DNA from: Ignavibacteriales bacterium
Lineage (GTDB): Bacteria; Bacteroidota; Ignavibacteria; UBA10030; SZUA-254
Assembly: GCA_016214905.1 (NCBI GenBank)
Contig: JACRMQ010000007.1
Coordinates: forward strand, 1 to 64,000
Reading direction: 5' to 3'
DNA: 64,000 nucleotides
Shown: positions 19,619 to 28,401 of the stretch, piece after piece
Layout: every line of letters starts with the position of its first letter
How positions within the stretch are numbered: position 1 is the first letter of the stretch
The notes under the pieces: model-generated
What the model saw: only the letters and a program-made list of their open reading frames with translations
The model's database searches: none
Told to the model about the DNA's origin: nothing
Program-made: the position numbers and the translations under genes

Positions 19619-20434
19619 ATGGCAACACCAAAGATAACAGTTAGACCGAAGCAATCACTCGGCCAGAATTTTCTAATCGACGATAATATCGCTCGAAACA
19701 TCGCAAAGTCACTCAAGCTTCAGGGCGAAGATGTTGTTATCGAAATCGGGCCCGGACAAGGCGCTTTAACCCGTCATTTGGTGAGCAATCCAAAACGACT
19801 CATCGCTGTGGAAATAGATGCTCGCGCTATAGAGCAACTGCGCTCAACCATATCATCAAAAAATCTCGAGATAATTCACCAGGATTTTCTCGACATATCA
19901 TTAAAATCAATCTCAAAAAAATACGATACAAAAATTCGAATAGTAGGGAATATTCCTTATCATCTCACGAGTCCGATTTTATTTAAAATTTTCGATGAAA
20001 GAGAAGCAATTTCCGATATAACCCTGACAATGCAGCGCGAGGTAGCACAACGGATTACGGGATCTCCCCGCACAAAAGAATACGGAATTTTATCTGTCTT
20101 CTCCCAATTCTACGGAACTCCGAAACTCCTCTTCAACGTTTCACCGAACTGTTTTTACCCGAAACCTAAAGTAACTTCATCTGTCATCCAACTATTGATT
20201 CGCGATGAGTTACCAGGAGATGTAAACTTAAAATTATTTCATGATATAGTTAAAACAGTTTTTGGAAAGCGAAGGAAAACATTACGGAACGGTTTGCTGT
20301 ACATGCCTTTTGAAAAAGAAGTTCTCGAAAACATTCAAACCAGTACCGATCCTTTGTTTATCAAAAGACCGGAAGAACTTTCAATCAAAGATTTTATTTC
20401 TCTCACGAATAATATCCAGCGTATACTTAGTTGA
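19619..20434 (+). CDS. rsmA: 16S rRNA (A1518/A1519) dimethyladenosine transferase
   Basis: The 271-aa product has all KsgA/RsmA motifs: QSLGQNFLIDD at the N-terminus, the SAM motif EIGPGQGALTRHL, and the catalytic GNIPYHLTSPILFK. The C-terminal rRNA-binding part contains FGKRRKTLRNGL. It dimethylates two adenines in helix 45 near the 16S 3' end. The start ATG is 4 bp after the asmA stop, with GTAAGGG overlapping that stop as the SD. Confidence 0.96.
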   Translation: MATPKITVRPKQSLGQNFLIDDNIARNIAKSLKLQGEDVVIEIGPGQGALTRHLVSNPKRLIAVEIDARAIEQLRSTISSKNLEIIHQDFLDISLKSISKKYDTKIRIVGNIPYHLTSPILFKIFDEREAISDITLTMQREVAQRITGSPRTKEYGILSVFSQFYGTPKLLFNVSPNCFYPKPKVTSSVIQLLIRDELPGDVNLKLFHDIVKTVFGKRRKTLRNGLLYMPFEKEVLENIQTSTDPLFIKRPEELSIKDFISLTNNIQRILS

Positions 20435-20532
20435 CTGTATGGATAAGATAAGATAAAATGCATCCGATTTCTGATTTCTTAAATATTGCAACTTTACTTT
20501 TACACTGGATAGTTTAACGAGGATTTATTCGA

Positions 20533-21456
20533 GTGAATATTCAAAATATATTTAAAAATCTTAAACCTGTTGATGCTCTGTTCATCATTTTTTCACAGAT
20601 CCTTTCTATTCTCGGTTGTATCTTTTTCCCCGGAACAATTACGAATGTTTCGATACTGATCATAAACATTGCCGTTACTGTTTTAATATTATTTCTCTCA
20701 AAAATATCGGTATCGAATAGATTCAAGATAGCGCGGTTCATTCATGATTGGTATCCGGTGCCGGGGATTTTTTTTATTTTCAAGGAAGTCCACTACACTA
20801 TCATGGCAACCGGCGGAAAAGAGTGGGATAGATTTTTAATAAATATCGATAGGGCGATATTCAACGTTGATCCGACAGTCTGGTTGTCGCAATTTTCAAC
20901 TCCGCTTATCACCGAGATTTTGCAGATGGCTTACACAAGTTATTATTTTATCATGCTCGCGGTAGCAATCGAGTTATACCGAAGAAAAGAATTGAATAAA
21001 TTTAATTTCTTCGCGTTCACTATTGTTTACGGTTTTGTTTTGTCTTATTTGGGTTACTTAATGTTTCCGGGAGTAGGACCAAGATTCACGCTGCACAATT
21101 TCGCTCTGCTCGATTCCGAGTTGCCGGGGTTATGGTTAACTCCATATCTCAGAGATTTTATAAATGCCGGCGAATCGATACCGAAAAGTGTAATCAACCC
21201 GATCGCCTATGCGCAACGCGATATTTTCCCGAGCGGACATACGCAAATGACTTTACTTACTATGTATTACGCTCACCGCTACAAGCTTTCAATCCGATAT
21301 ATTATTGATCTACTCGGAGTTCTGCTGATAATAGGAACGGTCTATTTGAGATATCATTATGTGATTGATATAATCGGTGGATTTATTTTTGCAGCTGTAA
21401 CGATTTGGACCGCAAAGAGGTTGATTTTGTGGTGGGAAATGAAATTTAACGCTTAA
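20533..21456 (+). CDS. PAP2-superfamily membrane phosphatase/phosphotransferase (Aur1-like)
   Basis: The 307-aa product has six or so predicted membrane helices. The C-terminal half carries the PAP2 motifs FPGVGPR, PSGHTQMTLL and YLRYHYVIDIIGG, which supply the catalytic histidines. The MFPGVGPR phrase resembles the inositol-phosphoceramide synthase (Aur1)-like branch rather than simple lipid phosphatases. Start is a GTG at 20533 with GAGG about 10 bp upstream. It follows rsmA by about 100 bp and may be on the same transcript. A second PAP2 gene lies at 37.6 kb. Likely roles are headgroup transfer or undecaprenyl/phosphatidate dephosphorylation; the substrate is unknown. Confidence 0.85.
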   Translation: MNIQNIFKNLKPVDALFIIFSQILSILGCIFFPGTITNVSILIINIAVTVLILFLSKISVSNRFKIARFIHDWYPVPGIFFIFKEVHYTIMATGGKEWDRFLINIDRAIFNVDPTVWLSQFSTPLITEILQMAYTSYYFIMLAVAIELYRRKELNKFNFFAFTIVYGFVLSYLGYLMFPGVGPRFTLHNFALLDSELPGLWLTPYLRDFINAGESIPKSVINPIAYAQRDIFPSGHTQMTLLTMYYAHRYKLSIRYIIDLLGVLLIIGTVYLRYHYVIDIIGGFIFAAVTIWTAKRLILWWEMKFNA

Positions 21457-21751
21457 CAATTAAGCCTTATAGAAATCCCGTAGATAATGAGGTACGCAAA
21501 TCTATAATAATCTCAACAAAATAGGGAATATTTCTTAGATATTCCTTATGATTTTGATAAAAATAAATCAGTTGTTTTTTACACCCGATTTTTGTATCAT
21601 CTTTCATTCACGGATGTGGTTCTTTCCGCCATTATAATTCGGCAGAAATAAATCTCCAATCTGATCAAGGCATCAGATATCTTTTAAATCAATTTATGAC
21701 AATTCATCATTTGAGTTTTCATATCCGGGTTTTTCTTTTCATGGAGGTTTT
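21457..21751. other. Intergenic leader of the T9SS protein gene
   Basis: This 295-bp stretch is A/T-rich and carries no open reading frame I trust. A short ORF from 21696 overlaps the next start in another frame and looks like a shadow. A weak promoter-like pair (TTGTTT, 17 bp, TATCAT; about 21572-21600) is visible. The next gene has a strong SD, GGAGG, just upstream of its ATG at 21752. Confidence 0.35.
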
Positions 21752-24700
21752 ATGCACAGAATATTTTTCTCCGTTTTGTTATGTTGTGTATTATCGTTTT
21801 GCAATTCCGGTTTTTCTTTCGGATCGGGAAATCAAAAAAATAAATCACATAGAACTCCTTCAACGGTTAACGACTTCACACAAATAAACATCAACAATAT
21901 TTCAACTTATGTTAAGAACGATGGAACATTCAACCGTATTCCATCAACCGGTAATTCAGGTTTTGAATGGCCAAAAGGCAGCGGCAAGACAGCTATCTAC
22001 GCATCCGGTTTGTGGATAGGCGGTATCGATGCCGCAACCGATTCTATTCGTATGGCGATTGCCGAATACAGTTCCGAGTATATTCCGGGTCCGATCGCTT
22101 CGGGTGTGAATATCTACGACCCGCGCTGGAAAGTTTATAAAATATCTACCGGAGACGACGCACTTAATAATCCCGATTATGCTAACTGGCCCGCTGAAGA
22201 CGGAGCGCCGTGGATCGATGTCAATAGTAATGGTGTTTGGGATCCCGGTGTCGATAAGCCCGAGCTTCTTGGCAATCAAACTGTCTGGTGCGTATTCAAT
22301 GATGCCGATCCAAACTATATACATAATATCCATCCTCAACCGGTCGGTGTAGAAATCCAGCTTACCGGTTTCGCGTACAATCAGGCCGGAGTTCTCGGCA
22401 ACACAATTTTTTACAAATGGAAAATCATAAACAAGGGCGGAAAAAATATCAACAATGCTTACGTAACCGTATGGTCTGATGATGATCTTGGAGAAGCCAG
22501 TAACGACCTGGCAGGTTGCGATACAATTCTCGGACTCGGCTACACATATAACAACGGCAGTGATGGAATATACGGCAGCGCGCCACCGGCAGTAGGTTTT
22601 GATTTTTTCCAGGGACCTATCGTTCCTTCTCCCGGCGACACGGCATATGTTTCTGGTAAATATATTCCGGATTATAAAAATTTAAAAATGACTTCTTTCA
22701 TACGATATAATAATGACGCCTCTAATATCGGTAATCCTAATACCGTTCAAGATGTGTATAATTACATGCGCTCATTTGATAAAAACGGTGTAAAGCTTCA
22801 AGACCCGCTCGGAAATCCGGTAGACTTCATGTTTCCGGGAGATCCCAACCAAGGGAATAATCCTCCGACTAATTGGATTGATAATAATCCGTTTGATGTA
22901 AGGTACATGATTACTTCGGGTCCATTCAATCTGGCGCCGGGCGATACGCAGGAAATTGTCGCTGCTAACATGATAGCATCGGGATATAATCCGGTTAACA
23001 GTGTATCGATTTTAAAAGTGGCAGACCTTGTTGCCCAATCTGTTTATGACAACAATTTCCGTTATGCACCTCCCGCCACATCGATCTCCTTAGATTATGT
23101 AAGCAGCCAATTGACGAGAGTTAAATTACAAGCTGATGCGAACGGTATCAACGCGACAAACATTACCGCATACCTGCGGAAGTACGACACAACGATCGCC
23201 GTCCTCGAACAATTATTTGACGATGGTCTTCATAACGATATTGCTAATGGCGACAATATTTTCGGGAATCTGATTCCGGTCGTGCGTCAGGACAGCGGTT
23301 TATACCTCGATCTCGAGGTCACTTACAATGATGCCAATGTCATTCGCTGGCCCCACGTAATTGAAGAAATCACTACCACCGGTCCTATAACCGTCACAAG
23401 CAGCACCATTAACGCCGACAATTTAAACAACGACGACATTCCGAACCCGGGAGAAACTGTCCGGTTCAATTTTACTCTTAATAATAATTCTTTCACCAAT
23501 TTACCGAACATCAAACTCTCAACCGAGCCGACAGGAGAGATAAAAACTATAGATATAGGAACATTAAACACCGGTTCATCCTATACGATGAATTACATTC
23601 CGGATGATGTTAATTCATACTTTAGTTTTTACGTCGACCCCGGTTATTCCGACTCGGTATATCATGTCAAGATTATAATATCAGATTCGAGCAGGAATCG
23701 TTGGACAGACACGCTGACATTCCCCGTTGAGCAATACAGAGATGAAATCTATGGAACACCTTTGTACCACGCATCCGGAAAAAGTGACTGGATGATTAAT
23801 TCTACCATCATTGATCCTGCCGCCTCAACCGATCATCTCTATCTTATTACAGTTACAGATTCTGTTGATACGAATCGTAACCAGGGAATAACTCTTAAAG
23901 ACACAGAAACGGGTGACACGCTTTTTTCAAAATTAAACATTCAAACTCTGTTAGATGGCGGATACTCTGTTCCGGTTGCGGACGGAATAAAATTAATAGC
24001 CGGCGATAATTTCGGAAGCATGGGTCTTCACCGCGATTCAACTATCTGGATTTCCAACTATCCGGCTTGGTTTGAGGGTAATCGTTTCAACATCGATGAA
24101 CACAGGGCTTTTAACAACGGTGTAACAACCGGATCGATGCTGTTCAATTATCTCGGTCATATGTCTCCAACTTTTTCTTCTAAAAAATCTTTTCCTGTTG
24201 AAGTCCGATTCGATGTCGGCAACACACAGAAAGCATATCGTTTGAGACGTACCGGGCCAAGTAACGGTTACATGATTCAATCTATAAATCCGTTTGTCAA
24301 TCTTCCGTTCAGCGTGTGGGATATAAGCAATCCTTCCGCCCCGCGTCAGATTACGATTGCCTGGCGCGATCAAAATGATAACAGTATCTGGGATCCAACA
24401 ACGATTGACGATGGCGTTGAGATTATTTATATCTACAATAAAACATACAACCCATCGATGAGCACTCAATTTTCCATGCCACCCGCGGCAATCGAAGACG
24501 AAACAACAATCGGCGGCAATGCCGATATCGTTTACGGTTTATCATTAAAAATAAAATCGGGACATATATTGAATGAAAACCCCGGCATCTTGTTCATCCG
24601 TCCCAATTATCAACTCGATTCTTCAGATACATTTATCATTAACCCAAAATTATTTTATTCTATCTCAAAAGGATGGAACATCGTCTCCATTCCAACCCAA

Positions 24701-25792
24701 TGCCCCAGTTATCATAAGCAATATCATTTCCCCAACGCGGTATCAAAAGCTTTCGCTTATAACGGCACATATCAAGCTGTCGATTTTCCGGAACAAGGGA
24801 TTGGTTATTGGTTGAAATTTTCAGAAGATCATAACGTTGCCGTGGTTGGAACACCGAGTGTTGAGGAAACAATTAAAGTGAGGGCGGGTTGGAACATGAT
24901 CGGGTCTATTTCTTATCCCGTTGATGTGAATGGCTTGATTTCTGATCCTGCCGGAAATATTGTTTCGAGTTATTTTGGATTCACGGGCGGGTATCAAATT
25001 GCCGATACAATTTACCCCGGCGCGGGTTATTGGATTAAAACAAACGACAGCGGTTATATTATCATCTATCGTACGTTCAGTTTTCTTAAAAATGAATCCG
25101 CAAAAAAAACAGTCGAACAACTCAGCCGCATAACCATCACCGACGCGAGCGGAAGTTCGCGCAATCTCTATTTCGGTTTTTATACGGATGAATTTAAAAA
25201 GGATCTTTTTGAATTACCTCCATTGCCGCCGCAGGGAGTGTTCGATTTACGTTTCAAATCTCAATCGTTTGTGGAGTGCATCAAAAAAGGAGAGCGCGGA
25301 GAATTTCCGATATTGCCGACCGACGCGATATATCCTGTCAAAATTTCATGGTATAACTCCCAATCAGGTATAAGCGCAAAACTTATAATTGATTCGAAGA
25401 AAGTCGGCTTAGACAATAACGGCACAATAACACTTAACAGCCAAGCATCCGAGTTGAAACTTGTTCTTGAAACGGGAAATACAATCCCGATTGAATTCGC
25501 GCTTCATCAAAATTATCCGAACCCGTTCAATCCTGTTACAACAATTAAATATGAAGTTCCAAAGACGAGTCATGTTTCGTTACGGATTTATAATTTATTG
25601 GGACAGGAAGTAAAATGCCTGATCGATGAAATCATCGAAGCGGGTTATCATGAAATAGAATGGAATGGTTCAAACAATTACGGAGTTCCGGTAGCAAACG
25701 GTGTTTATTTCTACCGGATGTTTACCCGCCCAACAGTTGGCGGGCAAACCAAATCTTTTAACGATGTGAAGAAGATGATAATAGTAAAATAA
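21752..25792 (+). CDS. Large secreted protein with type IX secretion (type A) sorting tail
   Basis: The 1346-aa product has a signal peptide (about 1-24, LLCCVLSFCNSGFSFG) and a long region of Asn/Asp/Gly-rich extracellular beta domains (about 40-960). Two tandem GWN modules follow (GWN at about 974 and 1046, again 72 residues apart, with GYW after each). The C-terminal sorting domain (about 1254-1346) has NYPNPFNPVTTIKYEV, LRIYNLLGQEV and GVYFYRMF. The tail directs export through the T9SS and attachment to the surface. Start is the ATG at 21752 with GGAGG upstream. A long stem-loop follows the stop. Function is unknown; no catalytic motif is recognised. Confidence 0.9.
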   Translation: MHRIFFSVLLCCVLSFCNSGFSFGSGNQKNKSHRTPSTVNDFTQININNISTYVKNDGTFNRIPSTGNSGFEWPKGSGKTAIYASGLWIGGIDAATDSIRMAIAEYSSEYIPGPIASGVNIYDPRWKVYKISTGDDALNNPDYANWPAEDGAPWIDVNSNGVWDPGVDKPELLGNQTVWCVFNDADPNYIHNIHPQPVGVEIQLTGFAYNQAGVLGNTIFYKWKIINKGGKNINNAYVTVWSDDDLGEASNDLAGCDTILGLGYTYNNGSDGIYGSAPPAVGFDFFQGPIVPSPGDTAYVSGKYIPDYKNLKMTSFIRYNNDASNIGNPNTVQDVYNYMRSFDKNGVKLQDPLGNPVDFMFPGDPNQGNNPPTNWIDNNPFDVRYMITSGPFNLAPGDTQEIVAANMIASGYNPVNSVSILKVADLVAQSVYDNNFRYAPPATSISLDYVSSQLTRVKLQADANGINATNITAYLRKYDTTIAVLEQLFDDGLHNDIANGDNIFGNLIPVVRQDSGLYLDLEVTYNDANVIRWPHVIEEITTTGPITVTSSTINADNLNNDDIPNPGETVRFNFTLNNNSFTNLPNIKLSTEPTGEIKTIDIGTLNTGSSYTMNYIPDDVNSYFSFYVDPGYSDSVYHVKIIISDSSRNRWTDTLTFPVEQYRDEIYGTPLYHASGKSDWMINSTIIDPAASTDHLYLITVTDSVDTNRNQGITLKDTETGDTLFSKLNIQTLLDGGYSVPVADGIKLIAGDNFGSMGLHRDSTIWISNYPAWFEGNRFNIDEHRAFNNGVTTGSMLFNYLGHMSPTFSSKKSFPVEVRFDVGNTQKAYRLRRTGPSNGYMIQSINPFVNLPFSVWDISNPSAPRQITIAWRDQNDNSIWDPTTIDDGVEIIYIYNKTYNPSMSTQFSMPPAAIEDETTIGGNADIVYGLSLKIKSGHILNENPGILFIRPNYQLDSSDTFIINPKLFYSISKGWNIVSIPTQCPSYHKQYHFPNAVSKAFAYNGTYQAVDFPEQGIGYWLKFSEDHNVAVVGTPSVEETIKVRAGWNMIGSISYPVDVNGLISDPAGNIVSSYFGFTGGYQIADTIYPGAGYWIKTNDSGYIIIYRTFSFLKNESAKKTVEQLSRITITDASGSSRNLYFGFYTDEFKKDLFELPPLPPQGVFDLRFKSQSFVECIKKGERGEFPILPTDAIYPVKISWYNSQSGISAKLIIDSKKVGLDNNGTITLNSQASELKLVLETGNTIPIEFALHQNYPNPFNPVTTIKYEVPKTSHVSLRIYNLLGQEVKCLIDEIIEAGYHEIEWNGSNNYGVPVANGVYFYRMFTRPTVGGQTKSFNDVKKMIIVK

Positions 25793-25803
25793 AATATCTG
25801 CCT

Positions 25804-25851
25804 GAGCTCCGGCTTCTATCAACGCAATAATTTAGATAGAAGCCGGAGTTC
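25804..25851 (+). terminator. Long stem-loop after the T9SS protein gene
   Basis: CTCCGGCTTCTATC (25807-25820) pairs perfectly with GATAGAAGCCGGAG (25835-25848), with a 14-nt loop. Flanking bases extend the stem to about 17 bp with one wobble. No T-run follows, so it may act as an mRNA-stabilising hairpin or a rho-assisted terminator rather than a classical intrinsic terminator. It lies just outside the cassette-like region. Confidence 0.5.
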
Positions 25852-25912
25852 TACAGCAGATTGCTCTTCACAAAGTGATGGCTTCGACACGAATTTTTCA
25901 TTAATCAGTGGC

Positions 25913-26063
25913 GCATAACGTTCGGTGAATAATGCAATACTTCTGTGAGCATATCAATCTCATTCAAGCGAACAAAAGTATTGAGATTCATCGGCAGAGT
26001 TGATTTTCTTTTCACTGTAAAACCCGTGCGTCATTTTTACGGCTGTTAGCCGTCGTGTTACAA
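25913..26063 (-). other. attC-like recombination site A
   Basis: An imperfect palindrome of about 150 bp downstream of the CFI-box gene. The left boundary is GCATAACGT (core GTTATGC on the minus strand). The right boundary is GTGTTACAA. Internal arms GCAATACTT and AAGTATTG pair. The left end shares TAACGT and the following CGG/GCAAT pattern with sites B, C and D. The core boxes deviate from GTTRRRY by one or two bases, so this is the second weakest of the five sites. Confidence 0.5.
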
Positions 26064-26084
26064 CCAAGCGATCAATAATGTTTG

Positions 26085-26579
26085 TCAAGACAATAGTTCT
26101 GTATTTAGAGAACTGACAATCCTGAAAATGTTGTCAAATGCCTGCCGCTCTTTACCAGAATGTATCAAGCTCACGGACGAGACCACAAGGTTATCGAAAA
26201 GGAAATTGTAAATGGAACTAGCATTTTGAGATCTGTTGATAATCGAAACGATTTGGGGTGCGATACGTTTGTACTCCGAAATAAGTTCAGAACCGTTTGG
26301 GAGGTGGACTACATAAGTGTCTCTAAACCGCCTTAGTGTTTCAAGCTCTGGACAATTGTCGGGCAGCCCTTTTGCTTCTATACAAGCAGACGTTATGAAA
26401 CATCCACCTGATTTTTCTTCTTCACCTTTTTCGTATCCAGCATCATATGATTTCTCTTCTTTTGTGCTAGATAGAGGTTTTGAAAAGTTGTCATGTATCC
26501 AGTGGGAGAGCCCATCATCCTTCTTTGCATTCTCTTTCCCTTTTTCAAACTGCTCGTCATATTTGTTTTTCTCTGTCAT
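26085..26579 (-). CDS. CFI-box-like protein (cassette gene 1), function unknown
   Basis: The 164-aa product has a charged N-terminus with two EKGxE/YDxxYEKG repeats (about 5-55). A glycine-cysteine motif GGCFITSACIEAKGLPDNC follows (about 58-76), then ETLRRFRDTYV and a helical C-terminus. The CFIT-A-C/E...LRxFRDxY string resembles the CFI-box domain seen in many small bacterial proteins. In those the box is usually near the C-terminus; here about 85 residues follow. An AAAGGAT SD precedes the ATG. It lies between attC-like sites A and B and shares orientation with its neighbours. No biochemical role is known to me. Confidence 0.7.
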   Translation of the reverse strand: MTEKNKYDEQFEKGKENAKKDDGLSHWIHDNFSKPLSSTKEEKSYDAGYEKGEEEKSGGCFITSACIEAKGLPDNCPELETLRRFRDTYVVHLPNGSELISEYKRIAPQIVSIINRSQNASSIYNFLFDNLVVSSVSLIHSGKERQAFDNIFRIVSSLNTELLS

Positions 26580-26616
26580 AAAGTAATATCCTTTCTTTTT
26601 GGTTGTGTAGCATGGC

Positions 26617-26763
26617 GGCTAACGTGTCGCAAAAGTACGCAATGCTGAAGTGAACTCATAACAAACTAATTATCGTAAGCGGAAGCATTGAGCGATTCGA
26701 GACTCAATGTCGAAGAATCTCTCAGGAAAATTTGGTTGAGCGTTATGTTTTTGCTTGTTAGGC
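26617..26763 (-). other. attC-like recombination site B
   Basis: A 147-bp imperfect palindrome bounded by GGCTAACGT (26617-26625) and TTGTTAGGC (to 26763). GTTAGGC matches the GTTRRRY core exactly; the other core differs by one base. Internal arms GCAATGCT and AGCATTG, and GTCGCAAAA and TTTTTGC, can pair. It separates cassette genes 1 and 2 and shares its end sequences with sites C and D. Confidence 0.65.
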
Positions 26764-26810
26764 GTTCGTTGTTTTTCACTCGTTGAAGGCCAATCGACAT
26801 TATCCCCATA

Positions 26811-27236
26811 CTATTCCTTACTAAGTATGTTAAGATATGTCTGAACACGATTGATTAATATATTTGATCGTTTGTCAATAAATTTAGAACCTTTTCGTAT
26901 TGTATATACATTACATGATTTCCCCTCGTCGTAAGGGAATGGCTGTTGAGCTTGCTCGTAAGTCGGATCAATAGCTTCCGTTTTGTCCTCTTTACAAAGC
27001 CACCAATGTGTACCACCGTCGGCTGTATTGCACCAATTCGGTTGGAATCCTCTGTCTTTTGCAAACAAATGAAAGCAAGCATGCGTTGCCACAAAGCAAT
27101 GCCCCTTTACGTTCAAATCTTTTAGGTCGTGCAAGCGTTGCAGTTCTGTAGTGAGTAGATCAGGCGAGAGGCATGACCGGACAGCATCGAAAAATATTTG
27201 ATCTTCAGGTGATAATCGATTTAATGGTATTTTCAT
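26811..27236 (-). CDS. Small protein with Cys/His/Asp pattern (cassette gene 2)
   Basis: The 141-aa product contains GHCFVATHACFHLF (about 45-58), NTADGGTHWWLCKED (about 70-84) and AIDPTYEQ (about 88-95). The order Cys, His (in GTHWW) and Asp (in IDPT) resembles a papain-like or NlpC/P60-like arrangement. Related uncharacterised phage and bacterial proteins share the G-C-x-VA, GGTHWF and VIDxT motifs. A role as a small cysteine hydrolase is inference. It lies between attC-like sites B and C. Confidence 0.7.
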   Translation of the reverse strand: MKIPLNRLSPEDQIFFDAVRSCLSPDLLTTELQRLHDLKDLNVKGHCFVATHACFHLFAKDRGFQPNWCNTADGGTHWWLCKEDKTEAIDPTYEQAQQPFPYDEGKSCNVYTIRKGSKFIDKRSNILINRVQTYLNILSKE

Positions 27237-27286
27237 TATGATTACTCTTCAAAAAGATGCCAAGCATCTAAGTGCAAAACAATGAC

Positions 27287-27440
27287 GCCTAACGTGTGCG
27301 CAAACTATGCCACGCCGCCCGTCCACGCTTGCGTTCTTCCCAAATGACGCGCGGTGTGGCGCGAACTCCACTGTGGCGCGCGTCGGTATTGTGCGTGAGC
27401 TTTGACAATGTGTGAGCGTCGTAGTTTGTCGGTGTTAGGC
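27287..27440 (-). other. attC-like recombination site C (best of the set)
   Basis: A 154-bp imperfect palindrome with perfectly complementary core boxes GCCTAAC (27287-27293) and GTTAGGC (27434-27440). Both fit RYYYAAC/GTTRRRY. Next to them, GCGCAAACTATG pairs with GTCGTAGTTTGT, as the inner L boxes of attC sites do, with small mismatches that would bulge bases. The middle is GC-rich and self-complementary. It separates cassette genes 2 and 3. Confidence 0.75.
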
Positions 27441-27462
27441 GCAGGGCTTTTTGCTGATTTCA

Positions 27463-28224
27463 TCATATACCTGATGGTCGCCAAGCCATGAAATCGTAAA
27501 GAGGATACAAAAGCTCCAAGTTGGAAATCATTTCAGCACGTATTCGGTCGATATCTAGCAAAGTATCATCAGGTTTATATTCCTTGACGATCCCAGAATA
27601 TACTCCGCCTTTATCCTTCTTTACAAATCGGATGAGTTGGTCTTGCGTTAAGCCAGTTTGAAGGGGAAGTACAGACGAATCAATTTCATAGAAGAAGCCC
27701 TTTCCCAGTAAGGGAGTGACAAGCTGGAACAGTCTCTGCCGCTCAGCTTGGCCACGATTCAGCCGTTTGAGATACTCGGATCGATCATAATAGTTCTTGT
27801 CGGTAGCCAGAAGCAACCAGCACCGAAAGCAATCTGCGTTGATATAGAACTGGACTCGTGTGTGAAGATAGAATGCGTTGTAGTATTCGTCATCATCAAT
27901 CTTTCGATAGTCGTAGCCACCTAGAGTTTTCAGAAAGTCCAATTGCTCACGACTCTTTCCATAATGAAGCCACATCCCGTCGATGTACTTAACAACAGGT
28001 GTTCCATCGGGCAGGAAAACAAAATGATGGCTCGAGACATAATGCGTGGCTTGTCTGTGTCTGTGAAGATCCCAACCTGAGTGGTCAATAAATGGCCACA
28101 GCATGTCGTCAAGCTGGAGGAGGGCTTGGCGAACCCTTCCCCTCTCTGCGATAGTCGGTGGGTCATCGAGAGTTGGTTTCGGTTGATCAAATGCTGCGTA
28201 ATGAAATGTATGAAACAGTTTCAT
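27463..28224 (-). CDS. Hypothetical protein (cassette gene 3)
   Basis: About 253 aa from the ATG at 28224, which has GAAGGAT about 7 bp upstream. A longer reading to 28275 would run into attC-like site D and is rejected. The protein is rich in aromatic residues and His (LFHTFHYAAF, HYVSSHHFVFLPDGTPVVKY, YYNAFYLHTRVQFYINADCF). It has no signal peptide or membrane helix and no domain I recognise. It lies between attC-like sites C and D, in the same orientation as the other cassette genes. Confidence 0.7.
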   Translation of the reverse strand: MKLFHTFHYAAFDQPKPTLDDPPTIAERGRVRQALLQLDDMLWPFIDHSGWDLHRHRQATHYVSSHHFVFLPDGTPVVKYIDGMWLHYGKSREQLDFLKTLGGYDYRKIDDDEYYNAFYLHTRVQFYINADCFRCWLLLATDKNYYDRSEYLKRLNRGQAERQRLFQLVTPLLGKGFFYEIDSSVLPLQTGLTQDQLIRFVKKDKGGVYSGIVKEYKPDDTLLDIDRIRAEMISNLELLYPLYDFMAWRPSGI

Positions 28225-28254
28225 ATTATATCCTTCAATTGCAGAAAGTCTTGC

Positions 28255-28382
28255 GCCTAACGTCTCGGCAAACAACGCAATATTTTTGTGAACCTATAAT
28301 TCTCATTGTCGTGAACAAAAATATTGAGTAAGGCTTTTCATAATTCTGATTCCATCTAACGTCGTTATTTGCCGTGTTATCT
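28255..28382 (-). other. attC-like recombination site D
   Basis: A 128-bp imperfect palindrome. The left core GCCTAACGT (28255-28263) fits the consensus. The right end is GCCGTGTTATCT (to 28382), with a degenerate core. A perfect 12-bp internal stem pairs CAATATTTTTGT (28278-28289) with ACAAAAATATTG (28315-28326). CGGCAAACAACG near the left end pairs with CGTTATTTGCCG near the right end. It separates cassette genes 3 and 4. Confidence 0.65.
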
Positions 28383-28401
28383 GCAGTGCCGTAGTTACTA
28401 T

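Noticed and set aside
20533-21456. Possible vanadium haloperoxidase instead of a PAP2 lipid enzyme
   Set aside because: It is a multi-span membrane protein with the Aur1/PAP2 motif set; haloperoxidases are soluble.
25804-25851. Long stem-loop as an attC site
   Set aside because: It is a simple perfect hairpin of 14-17 bp with no core boxes, and it lies outside the shared TAACGT series. It fits an mRNA 3' hairpin better.
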